This document shows positions 28,342 to 36,906 of a DNA stretch of 64,000 nucleotides, one piece after another. Location: positions 1 to 64,000 of the forward strand of contig NZ_JAIZDB010000025.1 of the NCBI RefSeq assembly GCF_029533155.1, in the 5' to 3' direction. The DNA is from Psychrobacillus antarcticus (lineage in GTDB: Bacteria; Bacillota; Bacilli; Bacillales_A; Planococcaceae). The notes beneath the pieces are model-generated. The model searched no databases and was not told the origin of the DNA. It saw only the letters and a list, made by a program, of their open reading frames with translations. The first letter of the stretch is position 1, and every line of letters begins with the position of its first letter. Both the position numbers and the translations under genes were made by a program.

Positions 28342-29142
28342 ATGAATCAAGAAAGTATTAGTAAGGTAAACCAAATAGGATGGGATCAATCTGTGTATCA
28401 AGCATGGGTGAATCGACATGGTTTACCAAATGAATATGCACAAAAGTTAAAAAGTAACCCTACCAGAGCTGTCTCATACTATATAAAGTATATGGGCGAT
28501 GTAAGAGACAAAAAAATAGCCAATCTTTTAGGTTCAAAAGGGAATAAAGCTGTATCTTTTGCCTTGTTAGGAGCTGATGTAACTGTCGTAGATATTTCCA
28601 AAGAAAATAGACGATATGCGATGGAGTTAGCTAATCAGGCAGACGTGAACATAAAATACATAGTTTCAGACTTATTAGAAATACCCGAAGAAGACAAGTT
28701 AGCAGATTTTGATTTTGTAGTATTAGAACTGGGTGTATTACACTATTTTGTTGACTTAATGCCACTATTTAACCTTGTTCGTAATTCACTCAAATCAGGT
28801 GGGAAATTTATATTAAGGGATTATCATCCCTTCGCATCAAAGTTGATGAATTTAGAAGGGGACAAAATGATTGCAAATGGCGATTATTTTGAAACGGAAT
28901 TGGTGGATGTCGATGTTGCTTACAGTATATTATTATCAGAAAATGAAAGAGCTAAGTTAACGAAAAATAAAATTCGCAGATGGACATTAGGTGAAATAGT
29001 AACTTCAATTGCTAAAGCCAATTTAAATATGGAAATCTTAGAAGAAGAATCAGGTATAAGATGGGCATTTCCTGTCAATTCGCCGGAAGGTATAGAAAAT
29101 AAAATTCCAGGACTATTCACTATTATTGCTAATAAGTATTAA
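28342..29142 (+). CDS. Class I SAM-dependent methyltransferase
   Basis: A 266-residue protein with a Rossmann-type methyltransferase core. The glycine motif is weak (NLLGSKGNKAVSFALLGADVTVVDIS), then ADFDFVVLELGVLHYFVDL and LKSGGKFILRDYHP typical of motifs II-III. The N-terminal WDQSVYQAWVNRHG segment is seen in other uncharacterised Bacillus methyltransferases. Substrate unknown. ATG after GAGGTGAAG. Confidence 0.8.
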   Translation: MNQESISKVNQIGWDQSVYQAWVNRHGLPNEYAQKLKSNPTRAVSYYIKYMGDVRDKKIANLLGSKGNKAVSFALLGADVTVVDISKENRRYAMELANQADVNIKYIVSDLLEIPEEDKLADFDFVVLELGVLHYFVDLMPLFNLVRNSLKSGGKFILRDYHPFASKLMNLEGDKMIANGDYFETELVDVDVAYSILLSENERAKLTKNKIRRWTLGEIVTSIAKANLNMEILEEESGIRWAFPVNSPEGIENKIPGLFTIIANKY

Positions 29143-29201
29143 AAAAAGGAAGCAAGAATGAGGTTTTATTTGGCAGTACCAATTTGGGGAGGAATGTTAA
29201 G

Positions 29202-29597
29202 TTGAGAAAGATACTCATTATATTATTTACAATAATTGTATTAACAGCTTGTTCAAATCAGGAAACCATTAAAGCGAATGGAGAAGGAGAATATTGGAAA
29301 GCAAATATAACATATGAGGTGACCGATTCCCATCTCTCAGATAGAGGTGGAATTGAATATACAGGGGATGAAGATCTTCTCTATGTTTCTTATTCTTTAG
29401 TTACTGACGAAGGAGGACTTTCAGGGGAAATTGAACCTCAAAAAGGTCAAACCGCTATATCATTTGGGATGGGTGGAGGCAATAATCCTCCAGCTATAGA
29501 TGCCGCAATTATATCGTTAAATCATGCTTATGTAGAAATTGAATGGCATACTACAACCGGGGAATATAAAGAAAAAGTTGAATTGAAAGTAAAGTAA
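29202..29597 (+). CDS. Putative lipoprotein
   Basis: A 131-residue precursor with MRKI, a hydrophobic core and lipobox LTAC (Cys at about 16), so exported and lipid-anchored. The mature part is acidic and Gly-rich with predicted beta structure and no family I recognise. A GGAGG site lies 9 bases before TTG 29202; TTG 29184 precedes that site and is rejected. The 3' end runs into a short tandem AAAGT repeat (29586-29607), so the C-terminus (VELKVK) may vary between strains. Confidence 0.6.
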   Translation: MRKILIILFTIIVLTACSNQETIKANGEGEYWKANITYEVTDSHLSDRGGIEYTGDEDLLYVSYSLVTDEGGLSGEIEPQKGQTAISFGMGGGNNPPAIDAAIISLNHAYVEIEWHTTTGEYKEKVELKVK

Positions 29598-29848
29598 AGT
29601 AAAGTAAATATAATCCAGTCACATTAATTGAACTAACTTTGCTTATTGGTACTACAATTGGGCTTTGTTTATTGGCATTCCTGTTGCCAAAAAAGGGGCG
29701 CAAAGTAGTATTAAGCCTCAACACGATGAAGGTGAAACTTGAGGAATGACTAAGGAGTTTTATTAGGTTTATTGAAGATGCTGGAAAAGGATTACGCAAT
29801 AGATCCAAATAGCCAGAAAATAAAATAATTAAAGAGGTAGGACAGTGA
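29598..29848 (+). pseudogene. Possible remnant with one transmembrane segment
   Basis: From about 29606 to 29746 a frame stays open for some 45 codons without a start codon, encoding a hydrophobic segment (LIGTTIGLCLLAFLLP) and a basic tail. It follows a stop inside the AAAGT repeat. It could be the end of a lost gene or chance. Confidence 0.25.
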
Positions 29849-30394
29849 ATGAAAGTACAAATAATAGGTGGTTCAGGAACGGGTAAAAGTACTTTAGCAA
29901 AATTTATAAGCGAAAAAGAAAATATAATGTGGATTGATACAGATAGTTATCTATGGAAAGATGAATCATTTACTGAAAATTATCCGATTGAAAAGCGACG
30001 GGAAATGTATGAGAATGATATGGAATTAAAGAGCGATTATGTTGTCTCTGGGTCAATCTTTTCATGGTATCCGAATGGATTTGATGATCGTGATTTGTTA
30101 GTTTTCCTCTTTCTCGATGAAAAAATTCGAATGGAACGTTTAAGAAAGAGAGAGGTAAGGCGCGATAACCCCAAAAAAGCATGGTGCGATGAAGATGGAA
30201 ACATGACGAATGAATTTATAGAATGGTGTAAAACGTATTTGAAGGCAAAAGATAAAACGATGATAGGCACGTATGCTGCGCAATCCTATGAAATGGAATT
30301 ATGTAAAAGCCCTATATTAAAACTAGATGGCTCGCGATCTGTTGAAGAACTTTACTCTACAATAAGAGCGGCATTGAAAGGAAAAAAAATTTAA
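29849..30394 (+). CDS. P-loop nucleoside/shikimate-kinase-like ATPase
   Basis: A 181-residue P-loop kinase-like protein: Walker A GGSGTGKSTLAK (residues 7-18), then WIDTDSYLW, VVSGSIFSWYP and an LID-like ERLRKREVRRD stretch. Such proteins are often annotated as adenylate-kinase-like or FlaR DNA topology modulators. The substrate is not known. ATG with GAGGTAGGAC upstream. It is the last of the accessory genes before citR. Confidence 0.75.
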   Translation: MKVQIIGGSGTGKSTLAKFISEKENIMWIDTDSYLWKDESFTENYPIEKRREMYENDMELKSDYVVSGSIFSWYPNGFDDRDLLVFLFLDEKIRMERLRKREVRRDNPKKAWCDEDGNMTNEFIEWCKTYLKAKDKTMIGTYAAQSYEMELCKSPILKLDGSRSVEELYSTIRAALKGKKI

Positions 30395-30454
30395 AGGGAA
30401 CAAAGACTATATGAAAACTAATTATAATCTTGCTCGTGTTTTTTATATTGATTT

Positions 30455-31336
30455 TCAACCAAAATAATACTTCGATATTTGGTCAATGAATAACTTTTCC
30501 AAATCTCCGTTCTTTTTTACAATGATGAAAGTGGAAACAGTAGGTAAGTCAAATAAATCAAAATGGGGTTGCATCACTTTTCCTTCTAATAACTCACGCC
30601 GAACAATAGAGTGCGGCAAAAAGGACACGCCTAGATCTTCCTGTACAAATCGTTTGGCAATATGTGCCTGTGTTACTTTCATTGTTCTGACTCCATTGAT
30701 ATGCCGATGTAACTTCACAAGTAGTTCATCCCAGAAAATAGGATGATGATGGGTAAATAAATAGTTTTTCTGTAAAACATCTTTAATATCTATCGGTGGG
30801 CCGCTTTCCTCATCATATATATCTACCGGCATGACAAATACAATTGGGTCCTCATAAAAGGAAATGGATTCTACTCCTTTTCTTTTTGCGTCAAGTGCGG
30901 AAATGCCAATATTTACTTCCCCTGAATCTACGAGATCTTCAATAAGATAAGATTCCTCCACACGAATATGTATTTCCAAATCGGTCTGTAATTTCATAAA
31001 AGAACGTAAAAAAAATGGGAGAATCGTTTCGGCCATAAGAGGTGAAATGGCAATTGTCCAAGTCCGGCGATAGCCTTGTTTAAATGCGTGCATTTTGTGA
31101 ATTGTATTTTCAGTACTATTCACTAACTTTTGTGCTTCGGGTAGAAAGTATTTACCTGCTTCTGATAGGCTTACTCGGTTATTCTTTCTATCAAAAAGAG
31201 CGGATCCCAAATGTTCCTCTAATAGTCGGATATGAACGGTCACACTTGGTTGCGACATCATTAATTTTTCCGAAGCCTTTCGAAAATTCAGTGTTTCCGC
31301 AGCAGTACAAAATGTTTTTAACCATTGGTATTCCAT
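30455..31336 (-). CDS. citR: LysR-type regulator CitR
   Basis: 293-residue LysR regulator: N-terminal winged helix (YQWLKTFCTAAETLNFRKASEKL then SQPSVTVHIRLLEEHLG) and a substrate-binding-like effector domain. Divergent from a CitA-type citrate synthase, exactly the citR-citA layout of B. subtilis, and the sequence also resembles that CitR (AHIAKRFVQEDLGVSFLP). CitR is known as a repressor of citA. The symbol rests on context and similarity. Confidence 0.88.
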   Translation of the reverse strand: MEYQWLKTFCTAAETLNFRKASEKLMMSQPSVTVHIRLLEEHLGSALFDRKNNRVSLSEAGKYFLPEAQKLVNSTENTIHKMHAFKQGYRRTWTIAISPLMAETILPFFLRSFMKLQTDLEIHIRVEESYLIEDLVDSGEVNIGISALDAKRKGVESISFYEDPIVFVMPVDIYDEESGPPIDIKDVLQKNYLFTHHHPIFWDELLVKLHRHINGVRTMKVTQAHIAKRFVQEDLGVSFLPHSIVRRELLEGKVMQPHFDLFDLPTVSTFIIVKKNGDLEKLFIDQISKYYFG

Positions 31337-31439
31337 ATAATCACCTTCCCTGATTAATAATAGTAATTAATATGATTATATATATTTAATTTTTATTATC
31401 AACCTATTCTCATATACTAAAGAAAAGGAGGAGTTAAAT
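31337..31439. promoter_or_regulatory. citR-citA divergent control region
   Basis: 103-base AT-rich gap with TAAT/ATTA-rich inverted repeats (around 31355-31380), the likely CitR site and overlapping promoters. AAAGGAGGAG precedes citA. No exact operator was resolved. Confidence 0.4.
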
Positions 31440-32510
31440 ATGTTTCAAAAAGGATTAAAGGACGTTGTGGCAGTTCATACAAAAATTGCATCCGTGGATG
31501 GTGATATTGGGGAACTAAGATACAGAGGGATACTAGTAGGTGAGTTAGTTGCGACTAATACATTTGAACAATTGGCTACATTAATATGGACTGGGGAAAG
31601 AGAGCAAGCAAAAGACTTCGGATTGAATCAATATAGAGAGCTACCTGCACATATAATAGAGATTATTAATGCACTTCCAACGGAAATCTCTTTAATGGAT
31701 GCGATGAGAACGGCAATTTCCGCATATGCACATACAGCATTTAAAGAAAAACCAATAGCGGAGCAGGCTGTCCTATTAACAGCTGCACTTCCAGTGATCG
31801 TAGCTAGACATTATCGAAACCAACTTGGACTACCTGTAGTTGAAGCAAATAAAGATCTTTCCCACACAGCTAATTATTTATGGATGCTAACTGGAGAAAT
31901 ACCAAGTGATGTCCAAGTGGAAGCGCTGGAAACATACTTGAAACTTACGATGGAGCATGGGTTAAATGCATCGACCTTTGCAGCAAGAGTAACGATTTCA
32001 ACCGAATCAGATTTGACAGCTGCTATTACTTCGGCACTTGGGACTATGAAAGGACCGCTACATGGAGGAGCTCCATCAGGAGTCATATCTATGTTGAATG
32101 AATTCAAAGATCCTACACAGATTCGTACAATCGTAAAAAATAAAATAGAAAACGGAGAAAAGATAATGGGCTTCGGGCATCGAATATATAAAACAGAGGA
32201 TCCTCGTTCTATTATATTGCGTGAGAAGTGTTTGGAGCTTCAAGGGAAAGATGCATGGCTAGATATTGCAACAATTGCAGAAAAAGAAATTATCGAGTTA
32301 CTGGCAGAGTTTAAACCGGGTAGGAAGTTATACACGAATGTAGAATATTATGCAGCGGCCATTATGCGCTCTATTAATATGCCTCCAGAATTATTCACCC
32401 CGACATTCAGTATAGCAAGAATGATTGGCTGGACAGCTCATGCCATTGAACAGCTTGAAAACAATACAATTTTCCGCCCACAATCTATATACGTAGGGGA
32501 AATGAAATAA
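31440..32510 (+). CDS. citA: Citrate synthase CitA
   Basis: Condenses acetyl-CoA and oxaloacetate. Catalytic histidines appear in GPLHGGAPSG and GFGHRIYKTEDPR; the third residue, Asp in most citrate synthases (NVDFYSG), is Glu in NVEYYAA, which as I recall is also seen in B. subtilis CitA. Length 356 fits the minor CitA type rather than CitZ. AAAGGAGGAG ribosome site. A strong terminator follows. A collapsed copy of part of this gene lies at 36237-36355. Confidence 0.93.
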   Translation: MFQKGLKDVVAVHTKIASVDGDIGELRYRGILVGELVATNTFEQLATLIWTGEREQAKDFGLNQYRELPAHIIEIINALPTEISLMDAMRTAISAYAHTAFKEKPIAEQAVLLTAALPVIVARHYRNQLGLPVVEANKDLSHTANYLWMLTGEIPSDVQVEALETYLKLTMEHGLNASTFAARVTISTESDLTAAITSALGTMKGPLHGGAPSGVISMLNEFKDPTQIRTIVKNKIENGEKIMGFGHRIYKTEDPRSIILREKCLELQGKDAWLDIATIAEKEIIELLAEFKPGRKLYTNVEYYAAAIMRSINMPPELFTPTFSIARMIGWTAHAIEQLENNTIFRPQSIYVGEMK

Positions 32511-32516
32511 CTAATG

Positions 32517-32557
32517 AAAGATGTCGTTTTGGAAACACTGAACGGCATCTTTTTTTA
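32517..32557 (+). terminator. Terminator after citA
   Basis: AAAGATGTCGTT / AACGGCATCTTT (one G-U) with a T7 run. The same hairpin recurs in the decayed copy at about 36357-36399. Confidence 0.92.
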
Positions 32558-32624
32558 TGGAAAGGGAAATCTCTTCGTCATGGAGAATATGCATATATAT
32601 GAGATGTAAATGAAAGGGGTATGA

Positions 32625-32855
32625 ATGTTGAAATATATAATAATTGGAGCAACGGCAATACTTGCAGGAATTATGTTATTTGGAATGACATGGATTGCAG
32701 CAGCTATATATACAACTAGAGAAGGGGTGAATGGTAGATTTGCAGATGCCATATCTGCGATAGGATATTTCCCAATATTCATCAGTCTTATATTGGTAAT
32801 AACGGGTATATGTTTTTTTGTAATCTCCTTTAATAGGCACTTAGAAGACAAGTAA
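32625..32855 (+). CDS. Small two-helix membrane protein
   Basis: 76 residues with two hydrophobic segments (about 4-29 and 44-68) joined by a polar loop (TTREGVNGRFADAIS). ATG lies 8 bases after AAAGGGG. The sequence is not recognised. A truncated copy of this gene is found at 36400-36590, so it was part of the duplicated block with citA. Confidence 0.6.
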   Translation: MLKYIIIGATAILAGIMLFGMTWIAAAIYTTREGVNGRFADAISAIGYFPIFISLILVITGICFFVISFNRHLEDK

Positions 32856-32983
32856 CTGGGGAATTACTCAACATGGGTAAAGAGTTTTTCCAATGAAATA
32901 ACATTTTAATTATCTGAATAATGAAACCTTTCCGCTATTTATAAGTATAATATGTAAGGCGAAAAAGGGGAGGGAAATGAGAA

Positions 32984-34324
32984 GTGGTAAACAATATTAT
33001 ATTCCTAAAAAATGCTAATGTGATTGATGTGGAAAATGGTCATATAGAGATGAAAAATATAACAATCGAAAATGGCTTCATTACAAAGTTGGAAAGTGAA
33101 AAAAACCAAGAAAATAAAAACTCCAATGTCACAGTATTGGACCTCCAAGGAAAGTGGGTAATTCCAGGACTTATTGATATGCATGTACATATAAAAGAAG
33201 GATTTGCTCCATTGTTCACTGCATCTGGTGTGACAACGGTTCGGAATACAGGAGGTAATGTCAACGAATTAAAGGATTTAATTCATGCCTCCATAGAAGC
33301 CCCTACGCCAAGAGTTATTTCGGCAGACCGTATTATTGACGGACCCCCTGGTTTGTGGGGAGAGGAAAGTCCTTGGAATATGAATGCGGACAGTCCGCAA
33401 GCCTCTCGAGAGGAAGTAAGAAGACAAGTTGAAGCAGGGGCAGATTTTATCAAAGTATACGGCTGGTTGCCAAAAGAGACAATGATGGCAGTTGTTGAAG
33501 AAGCCAATAAATACAATAAAGAAGTGAGCTGTGATTTAATCCATTCTAAAGACGTAACCGCAATAGATGCAGCTATAATGGGCATCAAGTGGAATGAGCA
33601 TGCATCTGGAATAGTACAGGATATGTATCCGGAGTGGACGATGCAGGCGGATAATACTTTGTGGGATTCGATCAATTGGGACCAGCCCGATCAAGAAAAA
33701 ATAGTACAGGTTTGTAAAGTTCTTATAGAACATAATGTAGTAATATGTCCAACCATGGTGTTATTGGATCAAGCGAGGCTTCTAGAGAACTATTGGTATC
33801 CAGTAAATGATGTGACGAGAAAACTTGAGAATAATGAAGGATTAGTAAATCAATGGAAATACTTTTTAAGTAAACCAGTTTCTCTAGAAGGCCTCGGTAG
33901 ACAAGCCACGATGAATAAGGCAATTGCAAAAGCCTACTTTGACTTAGGTGGACAGGTTGTTGCAGGAACAGATACGCCCGCAGGAATATTCACCATTCCT
34001 GGAATGGCACTACACCGTGAATTAGAGTTGTTTGTTCAAATTGGAATAAGCGAAATAGATGCCATTCGTGCTGCAACTATAAATGCTGCTAAGTCTTTAA
34101 ACCGTCTAGATTTAGGAGTAATTAAAGTAGGTGCAATCGCAGATATCGTCATATTAAATGAAAACCCATTAGAAAATATCCAAAATACACAAAAGATTAA
34201 TAGAGTGATAAAAGGGGGAACGATATATACTCAACAAGAACTTTTCAAAGAAATTCCAGATGAAGAAACTATTTTAAAAAACATAGAAGCTTTTATGAGT
34301 GAATTTGAAGCAAGTACTAGGTAG
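32984..34324 (+). CDS. Amidohydrolase family protein
   Basis: 446-residue metal-dependent hydrolase of the imidazolonepropionase/Xaa-Pro-dipeptidase-like group. HxH at PGLIDMHVHI (about 66), a Lys in GADFIKVYGW, His in NEHASG, and the metal Asp in VVAGTDTPAG are seen. The C-terminal IADIVILNENPLENIQ closes the beta-sandwich. GTG start with GGGGAGGG 9 bases upstream. Substrate unknown; the neighbours give no pathway. Confidence 0.85.
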   Translation: MVNNIIFLKNANVIDVENGHIEMKNITIENGFITKLESEKNQENKNSNVTVLDLQGKWVIPGLIDMHVHIKEGFAPLFTASGVTTVRNTGGNVNELKDLIHASIEAPTPRVISADRIIDGPPGLWGEESPWNMNADSPQASREEVRRQVEAGADFIKVYGWLPKETMMAVVEEANKYNKEVSCDLIHSKDVTAIDAAIMGIKWNEHASGIVQDMYPEWTMQADNTLWDSINWDQPDQEKIVQVCKVLIEHNVVICPTMVLLDQARLLENYWYPVNDVTRKLENNEGLVNQWKYFLSKPVSLEGLGRQATMNKAIAKAYFDLGGQVVAGTDTPAGIFTIPGMALHRELELFVQIGISEIDAIRAATINAAKSLNRLDLGVIKVGAIADIVILNENPLENIQNTQKINRVIKGGTIYTQQELFKEIPDEETILKNIEAFMSEFEASTR

Positions 34325-34366
34325 AAAAGATGCCACAATGGCTATCGCAAGAAGGAGCAGATATAG

Positions 34367-35131
34367 TTGAGTAATAATCTAGAAGAATACAGTGATCCGA
34401 TTTCATACGATATAGAAAATGATGCTTATACTGGTGAACTCGATTTACTTACAGAATGGGCTATCAATCAAGGAGGACCAATTATAGACTTGGCATGTGG
34501 AACTGGAAGAATGACGATTCCTTTAGCGCAAAAGGGATTCCATTTAATTGGTGTAGATCTACATGCAGGTATGCTTGAACGTGCGAAGTTAAAAGCACAT
34601 GATCAAAATATAAAGATTGAATGGATAGAGCAAGATTGCACAGCGCTTCAATTAAAACAAAAAAGTCCCTTAATTTTTATGGTTGGGAACTCCTTTCAAC
34701 ATTTTCATACAAATGAACAACAAAATCTTGTTTTAAGGTCCATACATAATCATTTAGAGAAAGATGGAACTTTTATATTTGGGATTAGATTTCCTAATGC
34801 AGAAGAATTACTACAGCCAAGCACAGAAGAATATTGGAAAACATATACGGATACAGTGGAAGACAAAAAAGTAGATGTGTTTACAATTAGTGAATATGAT
34901 CCTTTAGAGCAAATACAGCTTTATACAACAATCAGAAAATATATGGATGAGAACGATAAAGTATTAGAGGAAAGAAAAACGAACATTAGCTTAAGATACA
35001 CGTACCCTAAGGAAATGGAGCGGTTACTAACCGAAAACGGATTAGACATATTACATGTTTATAAAGATTGGAAGGGTTCACCGCTAAGTAGGGATAGTGA
35101 TGAAATGATTTATGTATGTAGAAAAGGATGA
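34367..35131 (+). CDS. Class I SAM-dependent methyltransferase
   Basis: 254 residues with SAM motif I IIDLACGTGRMTIPLAQKG (about 43-61), acidic GVDLHAGML, and LIFMVGNSFQHF. Starts at TTG 9 bases after AAGGAG. Uncharacterised, with a small-molecule methyltransferase layout. Not linked in operon form to the toxin-antitoxin-like genes downstream (174-base gap). Confidence 0.85.
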   Translation: MSNNLEEYSDPISYDIENDAYTGELDLLTEWAINQGGPIIDLACGTGRMTIPLAQKGFHLIGVDLHAGMLERAKLKAHDQNIKIEWIEQDCTALQLKQKSPLIFMVGNSFQHFHTNEQQNLVLRSIHNHLEKDGTFIFGIRFPNAEELLQPSTEEYWKTYTDTVEDKKVDVFTISEYDPLEQIQLYTTIRKYMDENDKVLEERKTNISLRYTYPKEMERLLTENGLDILHVYKDWKGSPLSRDSDEMIYVCRKG

Positions 35132-35244
35132 ATAGGTTTGATAACATGCGTTCATTTTATGGGGAAATGCCATAATACATTAGGACAAGTTTAAATTCTG
35201 TAAATACCAATTTCCATCGCTTACAATATAAAATGACGAGAAGG

Positions 35245-35289
35245 GTCATATATGACGTCAATTATTTGAAAATATGAGTCATATATGTT
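35245..35289 (+). promoter_or_regulatory. Paired palindromic operator before the TA-like genes
   Basis: GTCATATATGAC (35245-35256) is a perfect 12-bp palindrome; GTCATATATGTT (35278-35289) repeats it with two changes, 33 bases (about three turns) away. It is placed over the likely promoter of the toxin-like gene, as expected for an autoregulating HTH antitoxin. Confidence 0.55.
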
Positions 35290-35308
35290 AGGCTAAGTAT
35301 ATACTTTG

Positions 35309-35785
35309 ATGAAGTACAGACCGATTATTGCAATTGCAGACGAAAACAATGAGGATATTGTTAATGATTATTTAATTCAGTTAAACGAAGAATCATTGTC
35401 TTCTTTGGATGCTAAAACACATCGATTATTTATTCAAAAAGCATTTGATTTATTAAATGTGACTCCATTAAACAAATTGCAGGATTATACTGAACTCACT
35501 ATTTTAATAAATGGAGAAGAACGTACTAAAAGATATGAAATTATCAAACCTTTAGGAGTCATGCCAATTTATGAATTGCGATATGCAATGAATGAAAACG
35601 AGCATTTACGATTTACTTTCTTTCCGTTTTCATATAAAGAAATAGAATCATATATATTTGTAAAGGTATTTAAGAAGACACTCATACCTCCTGTGAATGA
35701 AACGAATAAGATGAGAGATTTAACGTATCAAATGTTTCTTAAGGTACTTAAAAACCCGAAATTATACCTTGAAGGAGAGGAATAA
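35309..35785 (+). CDS. Putative HigB/RelE-like toxin of a TA pair
   Basis: 158 residues; not firmly recognised. The middle-to-C-terminal part (YELRYAMNENEHLRFTFFPF, then IFVKVFKKTLIPPVNE) resembles HigB/Gp49-like mRNA interferase toxins, with an aromatic and basic F-KK-P pattern. It lies two bases before an XRE-type HTH gene, the toxin-first order of HigBA systems. ATG 35309 has no good ribosome site, and TTG 35306 is no better; low translation would suit a toxin. The extended N-terminal 70 residues are unusual for HigB. Confidence 0.45.
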   Translation: MKYRPIIAIADENNEDIVNDYLIQLNEESLSSLDAKTHRLFIQKAFDLLNVTPLNKLQDYTELTILINGEERTKRYEIIKPLGVMPIYELRYAMNENEHLRFTFFPFSYKEIESYIFVKVFKKTLIPPVNETNKMRDLTYQMFLKVLKNPKLYLEGEE

Positions 35786-35787
35786 TT

Positions 35788-36126
35788 ATGAGAAAACCGC
35801 CTAAAAATCTATTAAATACGAGTGACTTAGTTGCTAAACATCCCGAGTTAAATGAAAATCTGCATGGATTGGGTTCGTTATACGGGAAGATTATATTTGC
35901 ATGTCGCATGGAGCAAGGATTAACCCAAAAAGAACTTGCTGGCAAGGCATTGATTGGTCTTAAAACAATCACAAGAGCAGAGGGTGGTTTTGAAAATTTA
36001 GGGACAACCACTTACAACGCAATATTTAGAGCATTAGGATTAAGTACTGCTGGGGTTGCAGAGTTGATGTATCAAATGACACGCGAACAAATGGATAGTG
36101 CTTCAGAACATGGAGTGTTGGTTTAA
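35788..36126 (+). CDS. XRE-family HTH protein, putative antitoxin
   Basis: 112 residues with an XRE helix-turn-helix (about 30-85: CRMEQGLTQKELAGKALIGLKTITRAEGG...TTYNAIFRALGLS). Its start has a GGAGAGG site and follows the toxin-like gene by two bases. Likely autorepressor acting at the palindromes upstream. A close copy (about 95 percent identical, 16 differences counted by eye over 339 bases) lies at 40910-41263 beyond the siderophore operon, and that copy has lost its ATG. Confidence 0.7.
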   Translation: MRKPPKNLLNTSDLVAKHPELNENLHGLGSLYGKIIFACRMEQGLTQKELAGKALIGLKTITRAEGGFENLGTTTYNAIFRALGLSTAGVAELMYQMTREQMDSASEHGVLV

Positions 36127-36158
36127 GAGTGAGGATATTTCCTCGCTCGTTTTTTTTC
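36127..36158 (+). terminator. Terminator after the HTH gene
   Basis: GAGTGAGGA / TTCCTCGCTC hairpin then GTTTTTTTT. A divergent form of the same hairpin follows the second HTH copy. Confidence 0.85.
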
Positions 36159-36236
36159 GCCAAAATAGTTAACATTTTTATATTATTATACCGGTAATGA
36201 GGCTTGTCACGTTTTTTGGAGAGTAGGGGAAAGGGC

Positions 36237-36590
36237 AGATAAGCTAGCTGCAACTAATACATTTGAACAATTAGCTGCATTTATATGGACTGGGAAAGAG
36301 AGCCAGCAAAAGACTTCGGGTTGAATCAATATACGTAGGGGAAATAAAATAACTAATGAAAGATGCCGTTTTGGAAACACAGAACTGCATCTTTTTTGAT
36401 GGAAAGGGAAATCCCATCATCAAAGCGGTTACAACAGATAGAGGTGTAAAAGAAAGGGGGGATATGGGAATTTTTCAGTAGCTATGTCCGCTATAGGTTA
36501 TTTTCCAATATTTATAAGCATTATATTAGTTGTAACTAGTATCTGTTTTTTTGTAATGTCTTTTAATAAACATTTAGAAGACAAGTAAAG
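36237..36590 (+). pseudogene. Collapsed second copy of the citA-terminator-small membrane gene block
   Basis: 36237-36332 matches the citA coding region around 31541-31635 (GCAACTAATACATTTGAACA and onward). It then jumps at AATCAATATA to the citA 3' end (TACGTAGGGGAAAT), followed by the citA terminator copy (36357-36399) and by the small membrane gene's end (36480-36588, ending LEDK and TAA). Two internal deletions remove most of both genes. No frame is intact. This is a relic of a local duplication. Confidence 0.85.
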
Positions 36591-36793
36591 AAAAGCATCG
36601 GAAAACAGTACACAATTAATGGCAAGCTAAAGTTGAAACTAAATAATCTTCGATTTTAAATTTAAGAGGCTACAATAAAATCTACTATAAAATCTAAACC
36701 CGACGGACCACCAATAATGGGTGATATCACACCAATTCATTTTCAAACTTCCTAACTTCCAATAGAATATACCATAATTTTCATTAAAATGTA
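36591..36793. other. Spacer before siderophore operon
   Basis: AT-rich, no gene or hairpin of note apart from a short inverted element near 36706-36730 (GACGGACCACC...GGGTG). It ends at the siderophore promoter. Confidence 0.4.
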
Positions 36794-36846
36794 TTGACTT
36801 AATATTTATATAGTTTAATATTTAAATGAGAATGAGAATCTTTATC
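36794..36846 (+). promoter_or_regulatory. SigA promoter with Fur box for the siderophore operon
   Basis: TTGACT (36794-36799), 16 bases, TAATAT (36816-36821), then GAGAATGAGAATCTTTATC at 36828-36846. This agrees with the Fur consensus GATAATGATAATCATTATC at 16 of 19 positions. The box covers the start of transcription, so iron-loaded Fur should repress. A second partial element TTGAGAATAAGTAT follows near 36857-36870. Confidence 0.8.
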
Positions 36847-36906
36847 GACTATTAAGTTGAGAATAAGTATCCATTTAACTATTGTTTAAGAAGAGGAAGG
36901 TAAAAA

